Assembly: GCF_014197145.1 (NCBI RefSeq)
Contig: NZ_JACIEZ010000007.1
Span: 62,001 to 126,000, forward strand
Reading direction: 5' to 3'
DNA length: 64,000 nucleotides
DNA from: Gellertiella hungarica
GTDB lineage: Bacteria > Pseudomonadota > Alphaproteobacteria > Rhizobiales > Rhizobiaceae
The notes under the pieces are model-generated. The model had not been told where the DNA came from. It did not search any database and saw only the letters and a list, made by a program, of their open reading frames with translations. The translations under genes and the position numbers were made by a program. Position 1 is the stretch's first letter. Each line of letters opens with the position of its first letter. Below are positions 9,604 through 17,320 of the stretch, in pieces.

Positions 9604-10638
9604 ATGCGAATATTACAGGCGGCCCTCTACTGGGTCATGATCGGGGCGGTCATCGTGGCGATGGGGATCGTCTATGACGTGCTCTTCCTCGAGGGCGGCG
9701 AACTGATGGCCTCCTCCATCTTCGCGCTGTTCTGCGGCATGCCGATCCTGATCTTCCGGCGCGGTTTTCCGAGCCGCCGCTTTCATGCCTGGCTTCGCTC
9801 GAGGCCGACGCCGCTCTACTACGCCATCAGCCTTGCGGTCGCCTTCCTGCTGGTCAATCTCGGCTATTCCGTCGGCGCCATGGTGGTGCACTGGCTCGGC
9901 CTTCTCGAGGGCGAGTGGTGGATGCTCCACCTGCTGCCCGCCGACATCTTCTTCTACAGCCTGGGCGGGTCGGGCCTGGTGCTGTTCCTCCTGCATGTCC
10001 GGGAGCTGCTCGGCCGCCGGGTGTTCATCAGCCTGCTGACCGGGCGCTACCGCAACCCGGTCGAGGAGGAACGCGTCTTCCTGTTCATCGACCTGGTGGA
10101 TTCCGTGAGCTTCGCCGAAGCCCGCGGCGACGCGGAGACCCTGCGGCTTCTCGGTGCGCTCTATGCGATGATGGATCCGCATGTGCGGCGGCATGGCGGG
10201 GCGGTGGACGATTACATCGGCGACGCGGCGATGATCACCTGGCCGCTGCAGAAGGGGCTGAAGCGGGCGGCCTGCATCAATTGCGTCTTCGACATCCTGG
10301 CCGACATCGCCCGGCACGAGGCCCGCTGGCAGCGGGTCCACGGCCGGGTGCCGCGCCTGCGGGCGGCGCTGCATGCCGGGCCCGTCGTGACGGGCGAGGT
10401 CGGCCTCGACCATCGCAAGATCACCTATTTCGGCAATACGGTGAACATCGCCGCCCGGCTGGAGGGGCTTGCCAAGGAGCTCGACCAGCAGGTGGTCATC
10501 TCCGCCGATCTGCGGGAGCGCATGGTCCTGCCGAAGGACATTCGCGCCATCGATCTCGGCACCCATGCGGTGAAGGGACGGGCCCAGCCGATCCGCCTCT
10601 TCGGGCTGCACAGCCTGGCTCCCGGCCGCCGGTCCTGA
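9604..10638 (+). CDS. Class III adenylate/guanylate cyclase with N-terminal membrane domain
   Basis: The N-terminal half holds about four hydrophobic segments (residues 3-140). The C-terminal half is a class III nucleotidyl cyclase domain, with the first metal aspartate in FIDLVDS (near 163), the second in YIGDAAM (near 207), and the conserved YFGNTVNIAARLE motif. It would make cAMP (or less likely cGMP) at the inner membrane in response to an unknown cue. The start is uncertain: an upstream in-frame ATG at 9514 has a GGAAAAGGGG stretch before it and would add 30 residues. It converges on tonB with a six-base gap. Confidence 0.87.
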   Translation: MRILQAALYWVMIGAVIVAMGIVYDVLFLEGGELMASSIFALFCGMPILIFRRGFPSRRFHAWLRSRPTPLYYAISLAVAFLLVNLGYSVGAMVVHWLGLLEGEWWMLHLLPADIFFYSLGGSGLVLFLLHVRELLGRRVFISLLTGRYRNPVEEERVFLFIDLVDSVSFAEARGDAETLRLLGALYAMMDPHVRRHGGAVDDYIGDAAMITWPLQKGLKRAACINCVFDILADIARHEARWQRVHGRVPRLRAALHAGPVVTGEVGLDHRKITYFGNTVNIAARLEGLAKELDQQVVISADLRERMVLPKDIRAIDLGTHAVKGRAQPIRLFGLHSLAPGRRS

Positions 10639-10644
10639 TCCGTC

Positions 10645-11565
10645 CTAGCGCCGGACGAAGCGCACGGGCGCGGTGATCGTGGTGCTTGCTCCCGGTGGCG
10701 GCGCGGGTACCGGCGAGGCACGCTCCACCATGGCAACGGCCGCCTCGTCCAGCGCACTGTGACCCGAGGAGCGGGCCAGCGAGGTCGACAGGACGCGCCC
10801 GCCGGGATCGATCCGGAAGACGACGAGAACGGTACCCTCCTCGCCCCGCGCCCTGGCCGCCTGCGGATAGCGCTTGCGCCGCTCCAGATGGGCAACGACG
10901 CGCGCCTTCCAGCGGGTGGCATCGCCCTTGGCGGCCGCCGAGGAGGCAACCGTCTTCGTCGCGGCATTGCGGTCGGCTGTCTTCACGGTGGCGGCGGGCT
11001 TGCGTGCGGCAACCGAGGGCGCCTCCGTCTTCGGCTTCTTCCGCACCACGCTCTTTTCCGGCGGGTCGGCCTTTGGCCGTTCTGCCTTCGGCTTTTCGGG
11101 AAGGGGAGGCTTCGGCCGTGCGACCGGCAGCGGAACCTCGACATTCTCGAGAAGGGCCAGCATCTGCTGTTCGACCGAGTCGGCAACCGGCACCGGCGGC
11201 TGTTCGGGGCGGACCTCTTGCGGAAGAACCGGCTGAGGGGCGGGTGGCGGCGGCGCCTTGGCTTCGATTGCGGCCGGGGGCTCCGGCAGCGGAAGCGGCT
11301 CTTGCGTTTCCACCGGCCTTTCGGCGGCATCCACCCGGTCCTCGGTGATGTCGTTCCGTTCCGTCTCGACAGCCTCGGGCTCGGGCGCAAGCTCGATCAT
11401 GATCGCGGCCTGAGGGGCGTTTTCGCCCGCCTTTTCGAGCGCGGGCGGATGGAGGATCGCGGCGGTGGCGCAGACGCTGGTGACGAGCAGTCCGGCGGCG
11501 GTCCAGATTGCCGCCTCGCCGAGCGTCAGCCGCCGGTGAAGCCTGTCCTGCCAGCCGGCACTCAT
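10645..11565 (-). CDS. tonB: TonB-family energy transducer
   Basis: This 306-residue TonB-like protein has one N-terminal membrane anchor (about residues 17-40). A long proline-, glutamate- and lysine-rich periplasm-spanning region follows (about 50-215), then a C-terminal TonB domain with RRKRYPQAARARGEEGTV and VLVVFRIDPGG. It transmits proton-motive energy from ExbB-ExbD to outer-membrane receptors for siderophores, haem or cobalamin. It is the third gene of exbB-exbD-tonB, its ATG overlapping the exbD stop by four bases. No TonB-dependent receptor is in the window, so this is probably a general energiser. Confidence 0.92.
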   Translation of the reverse strand: MSAGWQDRLHRRLTLGEAAIWTAAGLLVTSVCATAAILHPPALEKAGENAPQAAIMIELAPEPEAVETERNDITEDRVDAAERPVETQEPLPLPEPPAAIEAKAPPPPAPQPVLPQEVRPEQPPVPVADSVEQQMLALLENVEVPLPVARPKPPLPEKPKAERPKADPPEKSVVRKKPKTEAPSVAARKPAATVKTADRNAATKTVASSAAAKGDATRWKARVVAHLERRKRYPQAARARGEEGTVLVVFRIDPGGRVLSTSLARSSGHSALDEAAVAMVERASPVPAPPPGASTTITAPVRFVRR

Positions 11566-12008
11566 GGCGCAGCCCCCGCAGCGGCTGCCCCCGGCTGCTC
11601 CAGCCCGACAAGGGCGATCTTCAGATAGCCCGCCTCGCGCAGCGCATTCATCACGTCCATGAAGGCCCCGTAATCCACCGCCTTGTCGGCACGCAGGAAG
11701 ATCCGGGCTTCCGGATCGCCGCCGGTCAGCGCATCGATGCGGGCCTTCAGCTCATCCCGCTCGATTCTCCTGTCGTCGAGGGAGAGGGCGAGATCCCTGG
11801 CAATCGTGACATAGACCGGCTTGTCCGGTCTTTTCTCCGCCCTGGCGCTTGCCGCCGGCAGGTCTACCTTCACGTCGACGGTCGCCAGCGGGGCGGCGAC
11901 CATGAAGATGATCAGCAGCACCAGCATCACGTCGATGAAGGGCGTGACGTTGATCTCGCTGTTTTCGGCAAGGTCGCCCTCGCCCTCCCGGCCGATACCG
12001 CCTGCCAT
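11562..12008 (-). CDS. exbD: Biopolymer transport protein ExbD
   Basis: This 148-residue protein has a single membrane span near residues 20-42. It contains the family motif EINVTPFIDVMLVLLIIFM, whose aspartate is the proton-translocating residue. A periplasmic domain follows, ending in IFLRADKAVDYGAFMDVM, typical of ExbD/TolR. It works with ExbB as the proton channel powering TonB. Four bases separate it from exbB and it overlaps tonB by four, so the three genes form one translation unit. Confidence 0.93.
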   Translation of the reverse strand: MAGGIGREGEGDLAENSEINVTPFIDVMLVLLIIFMVAAPLATVDVKVDLPAASARAEKRPDKPVYVTIARDLALSLDDRRIERDELKARIDALTGGDPEARIFLRADKAVDYGAFMDVMNALREAGYLKIALVGLEQPGAAAAGAAP

Positions 12009-12012
12009 GGTG

Positions 12013-12852
12013 CTACTCCGCCGCTGCGAGGGGGGCCGCCCGCAGGGCCTGCCCCCGGTCCAGGTCGCGGCTGACCAGCCGCTCGACGGCGCTTGCGGCA
12101 TCGCCGAGAAGCCGGCGGTAACCCGTGATCGCCCGGGCAAGGCCATTGTAGATCACCACCGCCGGGATGGCCGCGACAAGGCCGATGGCGGTCGCGAGCA
12201 GGGCTTCGGCAATGCCGGGCGCGACCACGGCGAGATTGGTGGTCTGAGCCTCGCTGATGCCGATGAAGGCGTTCATGATGCCCCAGACGGTGCCGAAGAG
12301 CCCGACGAAGGGCCCGACCGATCCGATGGTGGCGAGAAGGCCGGTGCCGCGGGCAAGCCGCGCCCCGCCATGAATCTCGATCCGCTGAAGCGCAGAGGCC
12401 ACCCGCGATTGCAGGCCCCCGGCTCCGGAAACGGGAGCCCCCGCCGTGCTGAGCGCCGTTTCCTCCCGGGCAGCCTCGACCATCAGGGCGGCGGGGTCGC
12501 TTCGCCCGGCCGCGGCGCGCGCCGCATCGGCAAGCGAGGCCGAAGCGGAGATCAGCGAGAGGCTGCGTCTCAGGCGACGGCGTGCGATCGCCAGCTCCAT
12601 GATCTTGGCAAGGAGGATGACGACGGTGAGGAGGGCCGCAGCCGCGAGCCCCGACATGACCCCCTGCACCACCCTATCCGCCGCAAGGAACATCGACCAG
12701 GGCGAAAGCGCGTGGGGAAGCGGGCGGAGGCTCTCCTCCGCGGCAGCGCCGGTTGCGCCTGTAAGCAGGATCACCCCTGCCCCGGCGACGGCCTTCTGCC
12801 CCGGCGATAGTCCGAAGGGGCGGTAACGTCTTCTCAGTCCTGCAACCATCAT
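12013..12852 (-). CDS. exbB: MotA/TolQ/ExbB proton channel family protein ExbB
   Basis: This 279-residue protein has three membrane spans and the conserved ExbB/TolQ block [26 protein letters not shown] later [24 protein letters not shown] segment follows. A hydrophobic stretch with AxA-type cleavage (residues 20-37) precedes the first channel span and looks like a signal peptide, as in other rhizobial ExbB proteins. AGGGA seven bases upstream supports this ATG over an earlier in-frame one at 12930. It is the first gene of exbB-exbD-tonB. An IRO-like palindrome lies 160 bases upstream. Confidence 0.92.
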   Translation of the reverse strand: MMVAGLRRRYRPFGLSPGQKAVAGAGVILLTGATGAAAEESLRPLPHALSPWSMFLAADRVVQGVMSGLAAAALLTVVILLAKIMELAIARRRLRRSLSLISASASLADAARAAAGRSDPAALMVEAAREETALSTAGAPVSGAGGLQSRVASALQRIEIHGGARLARGTGLLATIGSVGPFVGLFGTVWGIMNAFIGISEAQTTNLAVVAPGIAEALLATAIGLVAAIPAVVIYNGLARAITGYRRLLGDAASAVERLVSRDLDRGQALRAAPLAAAE

Positions 12853-13013
12853 TGCGCGATCCCTGCCTTTTTCCGGACAGCACGAGGCCACTGCCGCTCG
12901 CAAGAGCACAGCCAGACATGCCGGAAACATGACGAATTCAGGAAGCCGACCGCCTGTCCGGCCGGTCCTGCCTGTCAGGATCTATAGAGCGGCCGGGAGG
13001 CCCTGGCAATAGT

Positions 13014-13028
13014 TGATTAAAAAAATCA
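13014..13028 (-). promoter_or_regulatory. Iron-responsive operator (IRO/RirA-box)-like palindrome upstream of exbB
   Basis: The sequence TGATTAAAAAAATCA fits the rhizobial IRO consensus TGA-N9-TCA and has five-base inverted arms. It lies between the bfr terminator and exbB. RirA represses iron uptake genes under iron sufficiency in rhizobia, so the location fits. The short consensus is also expected by chance many times in 64 kb. Confidence 0.5.
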
Positions 13029-13060
13029 TGTTTAAATTCGGCAGCGGAAATCGGAGCATG

Positions 13061-13091
13061 AAAAAAGGCCCCGCCTTCCGGCAGGGCCTTG
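13061..13091 (-). terminator. Rho-independent terminator of bfd-bfr
   Basis: An 11-base-pair stem with one mismatch (13065-13075 with 13080-13090) and a GGAA loop is followed on the minus strand by six T residues. It lies 18 bases after the bfr stop codon. Confidence 0.88.
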
Positions 13092-13108
13092 TCCATCCGC
13101 GTTGCAGA

Positions 13109-13594
13109 TCAGGGTGCTTCGTCGGCGGGTGCCGCATTGAGCAGCGCGTAGCGCTCCTCGCCGATCTTGCCGAGCAGCTCCAGCTGGGTTTCGAGGAAGT
13201 CGATATGGCCTTCCTCGTCCTCGAGCAGCTCGTCGAACAGTTTCATCGAGACATAGTCCCCGAGCTCTTCGCAGATCTCGCGGGAGCGCTTGTAGGAGGT
13301 GCGGGCGTCGTATTCGCCGGCAAGGTCCGCCTCGAGCACCTCACGGACGGTCTGGCCGATCCGCAGGGGTGCGACGGATTGCAGGTTCGGGTGGCCTTCG
13401 AGGAAGATGATGCGGGCAATCAGCTTGTCGGCGTGCTGCATTTCCTCGATGGATTCGGCGCGCTCCTTGCGCGCAAGCTTCACGTAGCCCCAGTCTTCCA
13501 GCAGCCGGTAGTGCAGCCAGTACTGGTTGACCGCCCCCAGTTCGAGGAAAAGCGCCTCGTTAAGCCGCTCGATGACCTGTTGTTCGCCTTTCAT
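13109..13594 (-). CDS. bfr: Bacterioferritin
   Basis: This 161-residue bacterioferritin has all expected ligands: ferroxidase residues E18, E51, H54, E94, E127 and H130, and the haem-binding methionine M52. It stores ferric iron in a 24-subunit haem-containing shell in the cytoplasm. AAGGAGG seven bases upstream fixes the start. That start lies inside the end of bfd (35-base overlap), so both are made from one mRNA with coupled translation. A strong terminator follows. Confidence 0.97.
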   Translation of the reverse strand: MKGEQQVIERLNEALFLELGAVNQYWLHYRLLEDWGYVKLARKERAESIEEMQHADKLIARIIFLEGHPNLQSVAPLRIGQTVREVLEADLAGEYDARTSYKRSREICEELGDYVSMKLFDELLEDEEGHIDFLETQLELLGKIGEERYALLNAAPADEAP

Positions 13595-13871
13595 AGTCCA
13601 GCCTCCTTGCTTCGTCGCGGAACGTCCTGATCCGATCTAGATAGGTCACAACCTGTTCCTGGGGAGACTGCCGGTCGCGATGAAACGCTTCCGTCGTTTC
13701 GACGATGATGTCGACGACATTGGGGAAGCATCCACAGCACCGGCCGCGCTTTTCCATGGCGCGATAGACCTTGAGCGGCACGATCAGCTGCCAGCAATCC
13801 TCTTCGAGCATCGACACGATGGTCTCGCGGATTTCCTTGTCCGTGATGAAGTTGCAGCTGCAAACGAGCAT
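13560..13871 (-). CDS. bfd: Bacterioferritin-associated ferredoxin
   Basis: This 103-residue protein has the [2Fe-2S] BFD-type cysteine pattern: CSC at residues 4-6 and the CCGC cluster near residues 37-40. It delivers electrons to bacterioferritin for iron release. At 103 residues it is longer than the classical 64-residue Bfd; the extra C-terminal helix (about 55-103) is charged and extends into the bfr overlap. AAGAGG six bases before the ATG supports the start. A promoter with an overlapping IRO-like operator lies upstream. Confidence 0.93.
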   Translation of the reverse strand: MLVCSCNFITDKEIRETIVSMLEEDCWQLIVPLKVYRAMEKRGRCCGCFPNVVDIIVETTEAFHRDRQSPQEQVVTYLDRIRTFRDEARRLDYERRTTGHRAA

Positions 13872-13937
13872 GGCAGGCCTCTTGAAAGCGCCTGCCACTC
13901 TGCCGCAGGCGCTCGATCTCGGGTTCTTCTGCGCCCG

Positions 13938-13966
13938 AGATAAATAAATCTGACTTTGGTTGTCAA
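13938..13966 (-). promoter_or_regulatory. Candidate promoter of bfd-bfr with overlapping IRO-like operator
   Basis: On the minus strand TTGACA (13961-13966) is followed 17 bases later by an AT-rich TTATCT (13938-13943). The palindrome at 13951-13965 is TGACTTTGGTTGTCA read on the plus strand. It matches TGA-N9-TCA with four-base arms and overlaps the -35 box. An iron-responsive repressor bound there would block RNA polymerase. The -10 match is weak. Confidence 0.55.
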
Positions 13967-14023
13967 GTTAAAGAGCGGGCGCAATTTGACGCGGCGCAAG
14001 GGCGGTGTGGAAAGGCCGGAGGT

Positions 14024-15235
14024 TCAGGCGCGGCGCTTGGATGCCGCCTCTTCCATCGTGGCCGGAAGAGAGGCGTGGGCTGTCGCCGCGGCCGCGGCCG
14101 TTTCCTCCGCCTCTGCGGCGTAGGTGTCGGTGATCGCCAGCATCCATTCGCGCCAGATGGCCACCAGCAGCGCCATCAGCACCGGGCCGACGAAGAGGCC
14201 GAGCAGCCCCATGGTCTTTACCCCGCCGATCAGGCCGAAGAAGGTGGGCAGGAAGGGCAGCTTGATCGGACCGCCGACGAGGCGGGGCCGCACCGTCTTG
14301 TCGACGATGAAAAGCTCGATGGAGCCCCAGGCAAACAGGCCGATGCCGGCCACATGGGCGCCGTTGGCAAGCAGATAGACCGAGACGAGGGTGAAGCTGA
14401 GGGGCGCGCCACCCGGAATGAGCGCCATGATGCCGGTAATGAGGCCGAGCGTGACCGGCGACGGCACGCCCACCAGCCAGTAGGCGACGCCGAGCACGAT
14501 GCCTTCGCCGATGGCGATGATCGTCATGCCGGTCACGGTCGCGCTGATCGTCTGCGGCACGATGCGCGAGACGCGCTCCCAGCGCTGCGGCAGCACGGTT
14601 TCGCCCACCCGGTCGAGCTGCTCCACCAGCTGCCGCCCGTCGCGATAGACGAAGAACAGCGTGATCAGCATGAAGAGAAGCGTCAGGAACCACTGGAAGG
14701 CGGAGGTGCCGACGACGAGCAGGCCGCGATAGATGTTGGCGATGTTGGCGCCGCTGATGAGCTGCACGACCTCGCCGAGGCCTCCGGCATGACTCAGATG
14801 CTTCTGCCATTCCTCGGCAAGCGACTGCCCCACCACGGGAATGGCGAACAGCCATTGCGGAACGGGCGCGCCCAGCGCATTGGCGCGGATCAGCCACACG
14901 GCCCAGACCTTGATTTCCCGGACCGCGTAGATGGAGGCGATCGAGACCGGCGCGACGATGAAGAACAGCACCAGCATCACCGCGATGGCGGCGCCGAGGG
15001 TGCGCTTTTCGCCCACCGCCTGCAGCAGTCGCCGGTAGAGCGGCCAGCTGGCGAAGCAGATCACCAGAGCCGCCAGAACGGGCACAATGAAGCCGTGGAA
15101 GAAGTAGACGCCGGCTATCAGGATGAACACGAGAAGCCAGCGCGCGACCGAAGTCGGCCCCAGCAGCCAGTAGCGATCGTCATTGCGTTGGTCAGCCGAT
15201 CCCGTCACCCGTGTCTCACTTCCCTGCCGTTCCAT
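14024..15235 (-). CDS. AI-2E family transporter (PerM/TqsA-like membrane protein)
   Basis: This 403-residue membrane protein has about seven or eight hydrophobic spans and features of the UPF0118/AI-2E exporter family. These include the early paired spans GVYFFHGFIVPVLAALV and the C-terminal LPFLPTFFGLIGGVKTMGLLGLFVGPV motif. Characterised relatives export autoinducer-2 or act as sodium/proton antiporters, so the transported species is uncertain. An alanine- and glutamate-rich tail follows the last span. It is a single gene on the minus strand; the bfd promoter begins just after its stop. Confidence 0.87.
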   Translation of the reverse strand: MERQGSETRVTGSADQRNDDRYWLLGPTSVARWLLVFILIAGVYFFHGFIVPVLAALVICFASWPLYRRLLQAVGEKRTLGAAIAVMLVLFFIVAPVSIASIYAVREIKVWAVWLIRANALGAPVPQWLFAIPVVGQSLAEEWQKHLSHAGGLGEVVQLISGANIANIYRGLLVVGTSAFQWFLTLLFMLITLFFVYRDGRQLVEQLDRVGETVLPQRWERVSRIVPQTISATVTGMTIIAIGEGIVLGVAYWLVGVPSPVTLGLITGIMALIPGGAPLSFTLVSVYLLANGAHVAGIGLFAWGSIELFIVDKTVRPRLVGGPIKLPFLPTFFGLIGGVKTMGLLGLFVGPVLMALLVAIWREWMLAITDTYAAEAEETAAAAATAHASLPATMEEAASKRRA

Positions 15236-15307
15236 CCACCGTCAGGCTAACCTCATACCGGTTACAATAGGTGAACGCGACTGAAATATGCGCATCCGGA
15301 AAGGTCA

Positions 15308-15496
15308 ATGACAGGGGTATCGGCTAGAAAAGACAAGGTCGGCGGCATCACCGGCACGATGATCGGCACGAGCCCTCCCGGCGTGGTGACATCGGGCTTC
15401 CCCTTGCCCGCGGTCGGCGCCTATTATCAGGAGATCATCAAGGGAATCATCATCATTCCGGCCATCGTGGCCGACGTCCGCCGCCACAGAAAGAAA
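15308..15496 (+). pseudogene. Remnant of the C-terminus of an RbsC-type sugar ABC permease
   Basis: In one frame this stretch reads as VGGITGTMIGT, then GVVTSGFPL, then AYYQEIIKGIIII, and ends in a basic DVRRHRKK tail. That order and spacing match the last membrane region of ribose/xylose-type permeases (GG-GT-GT-IG, GV-NNG-L, YYQ-IIKG-II, basic tail). About 280 residues of the permease are missing, no ribosome site precedes it, and no other transporter gene is adjacent. It looks like a decaying fragment left by deletion, lying in the 356-base gap before purU. Confidence 0.6.
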
Positions 15497-15591
15497 TCCC
15501 GGGCCTCGTTCATCATCCCGCCAAGGCGTGTGATGGCCTTGCTCACCGCCTCGCCAATCGTCATTTCACCAGCACAGACAGAGAGACCAGC

Positions 15592-16476
15592 ATGAAGAGT
15601 TACGTCCTTACCGTGACATGCCAATCCACCCGCGGGATCGTCGCGGCCATTTCCGGCTTCCTTGCGGACAAGGGTTGCTACATCATCGACAGCTCCCAGT
15701 TCGACGATCTGGAAACCGGCCTGTTCTTCATGCGCATCACCTTCACCAGCCAGGAAGGCGCCACCATCGAGGACATCACCACGGGCTTCGAGCCGGTGAA
15801 GAAGCGGTTCGACATGACCTGCGAATTCCACGACAGCGACCACAAGATGAAGGTGCTCTTGATGGTCTCGCGCTTCGGCCACTGCCTGAACGACCTGCTC
15901 TACCGCTGGAAGATCGGCGCGCTGCCGATCGAGATCGTCGGCGTGGTTTCGAACCACTTCGATTACCAGAAGGTCGTCGTCAATCACGACATTCCCTTCC
16001 ACCACGTGGCCGTCACCAAGGCGAACAAGCCGCAGGCCGAAGCCCGGCTGATGGAGATCGTCGAGACGTCGGGCGCGGAACTCATCGTTCTCGCCCGCTA
16101 CATGCAGGTGCTGTCCGACGAGATCTGCCAGAAGATGTCCGGCCGGATCATCAACATCCACCACTCCTTCCTGCCCTCCTTCAAGGGCGCGAACCCCTAC
16201 AAGCAGGCCTTCGAGCGCGGCGTGAAGCTGATCGGCGCGACGGCCCATTACGTCACCGCCGATCTCGACGAAGGTCCGATCATCGAGCAGGACGTCGCCC
16301 GCATCACCCATGCCCAGTCGGCCTCCGATTACGTCTCCATCGGCCGCGACGTGGAAAGCCAGGTGCTGGCGCGCGCGATCCACGCCCATATCCACCACCG
16401 CGTCTTCCTCGACGGCCACCGCACCGTGGTTTTCCCGGCAAGCCCCGGCTCCTACGCTTCCGAGCGCATGGGCTGA
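15592..16476 (+). CDS. purU: Formyltetrahydrofolate deformylase PurU
   Basis: This 294-residue enzyme hydrolyses 10-formyltetrahydrofolate to formate and tetrahydrofolate, balancing one-carbon pools. The N-terminal ACT domain spans about residues 4-80. The C-terminal formyltransferase-fold domain has the catalytic triad in INIHHSFLPS (N188, H190) and ADLDEGP (D226). The ACT domain and length separate it from PurN. The start is the ATG following GAGAGACC. It converges on the cyanophycinase gene, with a perfect hairpin at their junction. Confidence 0.96.
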   Translation: MKSYVLTVTCQSTRGIVAAISGFLADKGCYIIDSSQFDDLETGLFFMRITFTSQEGATIEDITTGFEPVKKRFDMTCEFHDSDHKMKVLLMVSRFGHCLNDLLYRWKIGALPIEIVGVVSNHFDYQKVVVNHDIPFHHVAVTKANKPQAEARLMEIVETSGAELIVLARYMQVLSDEICQKMSGRIINIHHSFLPSFKGANPYKQAFERGVKLIGATAHYVTADLDEGPIIEQDVARITHAQSASDYVSIGRDVESQVLARAIHAHIHHRVFLDGHRTVVFPASPGSYASERMG

Positions 16477-16488
16477 GGCCCGTCTTCG

Positions 16489-16513
16489 GGAACCCGGCCC
16501 TCAGCCGGGTTCC
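16489..16513. terminator. Bidirectional stem-loop between purU and cphB
   Basis: A perfect ten-base-pair inverted repeat (16489-16498 with 16504-16513) has a five-base loop. The loop contains the stop codon of the minus-strand cphB gene. It lacks a clear U-tract on either strand, so termination strength is uncertain. Confidence 0.5.
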
Positions 16514-17307
16514 GCACGGCTCGGCCGGCGGGTTTCGAGATCGAAGCCGTCGCCGGCCGAAAGCACGTGGAGCGTGAGGTCGTAGATCGACAGCGCCTCG
16601 TCGGCGGCGGCTTCCGCGATGTTGGAATGGCTGACGGCGCCCGCATCCACCAGATAGACCGCCCCGGAGCCGATGACCCGGAACCGGGTTCCCTGGACGA
16701 CGATCGCCGTATCCTCGTCGATGCCGATTCCCAGCACGCGGGGGTTTTGCGAGACCGCGCCGATCAGCCGGCCGATGCGGCCCCGCTCTGCGAAGTGCTG
16801 GTCGATGATCGCGTTGGGCAGAAGCCCGAGGCCGGGCGCCATGCTGAGATCGCCGATCCTGAACGAGGTCTGGTTCGAGCCGCGCACCAGCATCGTGTCG
16901 CTCATCACCGAGGCGCCCGCCGACGTTCCGGCAATCACGCCGCCGCCCTGGAAGATCTCGTGGATGCGCTGGTAGATCGGCGTGTCGCCGATCAGGCTGG
17001 TGATGCGCAGCTGGTCGCCTCCGGAGAAGAAGACGGCGTTGACATCGTCCAGGCCGGCCAGCTTCTCCTCCTTGGCCGCCTCGTCGCGCTCCTCGACGTA
17101 AAGCTCGCTGATTTCGGTGACACCGAGATCGGCAAAGGAGGCCTGGTAGCGCTCCAGATAGCCGTCCGGCTCGTGCGAGGCGACGGTGGCGAGCACCAGC
17201 CTGCCGTCGCTGATGTGGCTTGCCACTTCCTTCAGGATCTCCCGGTCTCCCTCGTGATCCTCGTGTCCGCCGATGATGATGAGTGTTCCCTGCTTTCGCT
17301 GTGCCAT
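16501..17307 (-). CDS. cphB: Cyanophycinase
   Basis: This 268-residue peptidase is of family S51. It begins with the characteristic GTLIIIGGHEDHEGD segment, and its nucleophile elbow is AGTSAGASVM near residue 130. It cuts cyanophycin (multi-L-arginyl-poly-L-aspartate) into beta-Asp-Arg dipeptides inside the cell. AAGGAGG six bases upstream fixes the start. It is the last of three minus-strand genes, 13 bases after the isoaspartyl peptidase gene. The operon therefore encodes synthesis, depolymerisation and dipeptide cleavage together. Confidence 0.95.
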   Translation of the reverse strand: MAQRKQGTLIIIGGHEDHEGDREILKEVASHISDGRLVLATVASHEPDGYLERYQASFADLGVTEISELYVEERDEAAKEEKLAGLDDVNAVFFSGGDQLRITSLIGDTPIYQRIHEIFQGGGVIAGTSAGASVMSDTMLVRGSNQTSFRIGDLSMAPGLGLLPNAIIDQHFAERGRIGRLIGAVSQNPRVLGIGIDEDTAIVVQGTRFRVIGSGAVYLVDAGAVSHSNIAEAAADEALSIYDLTLHVLSAGDGFDLETRRPSRAEPG

Positions 17308-17320
17308 CCTGGCCTCCTTG

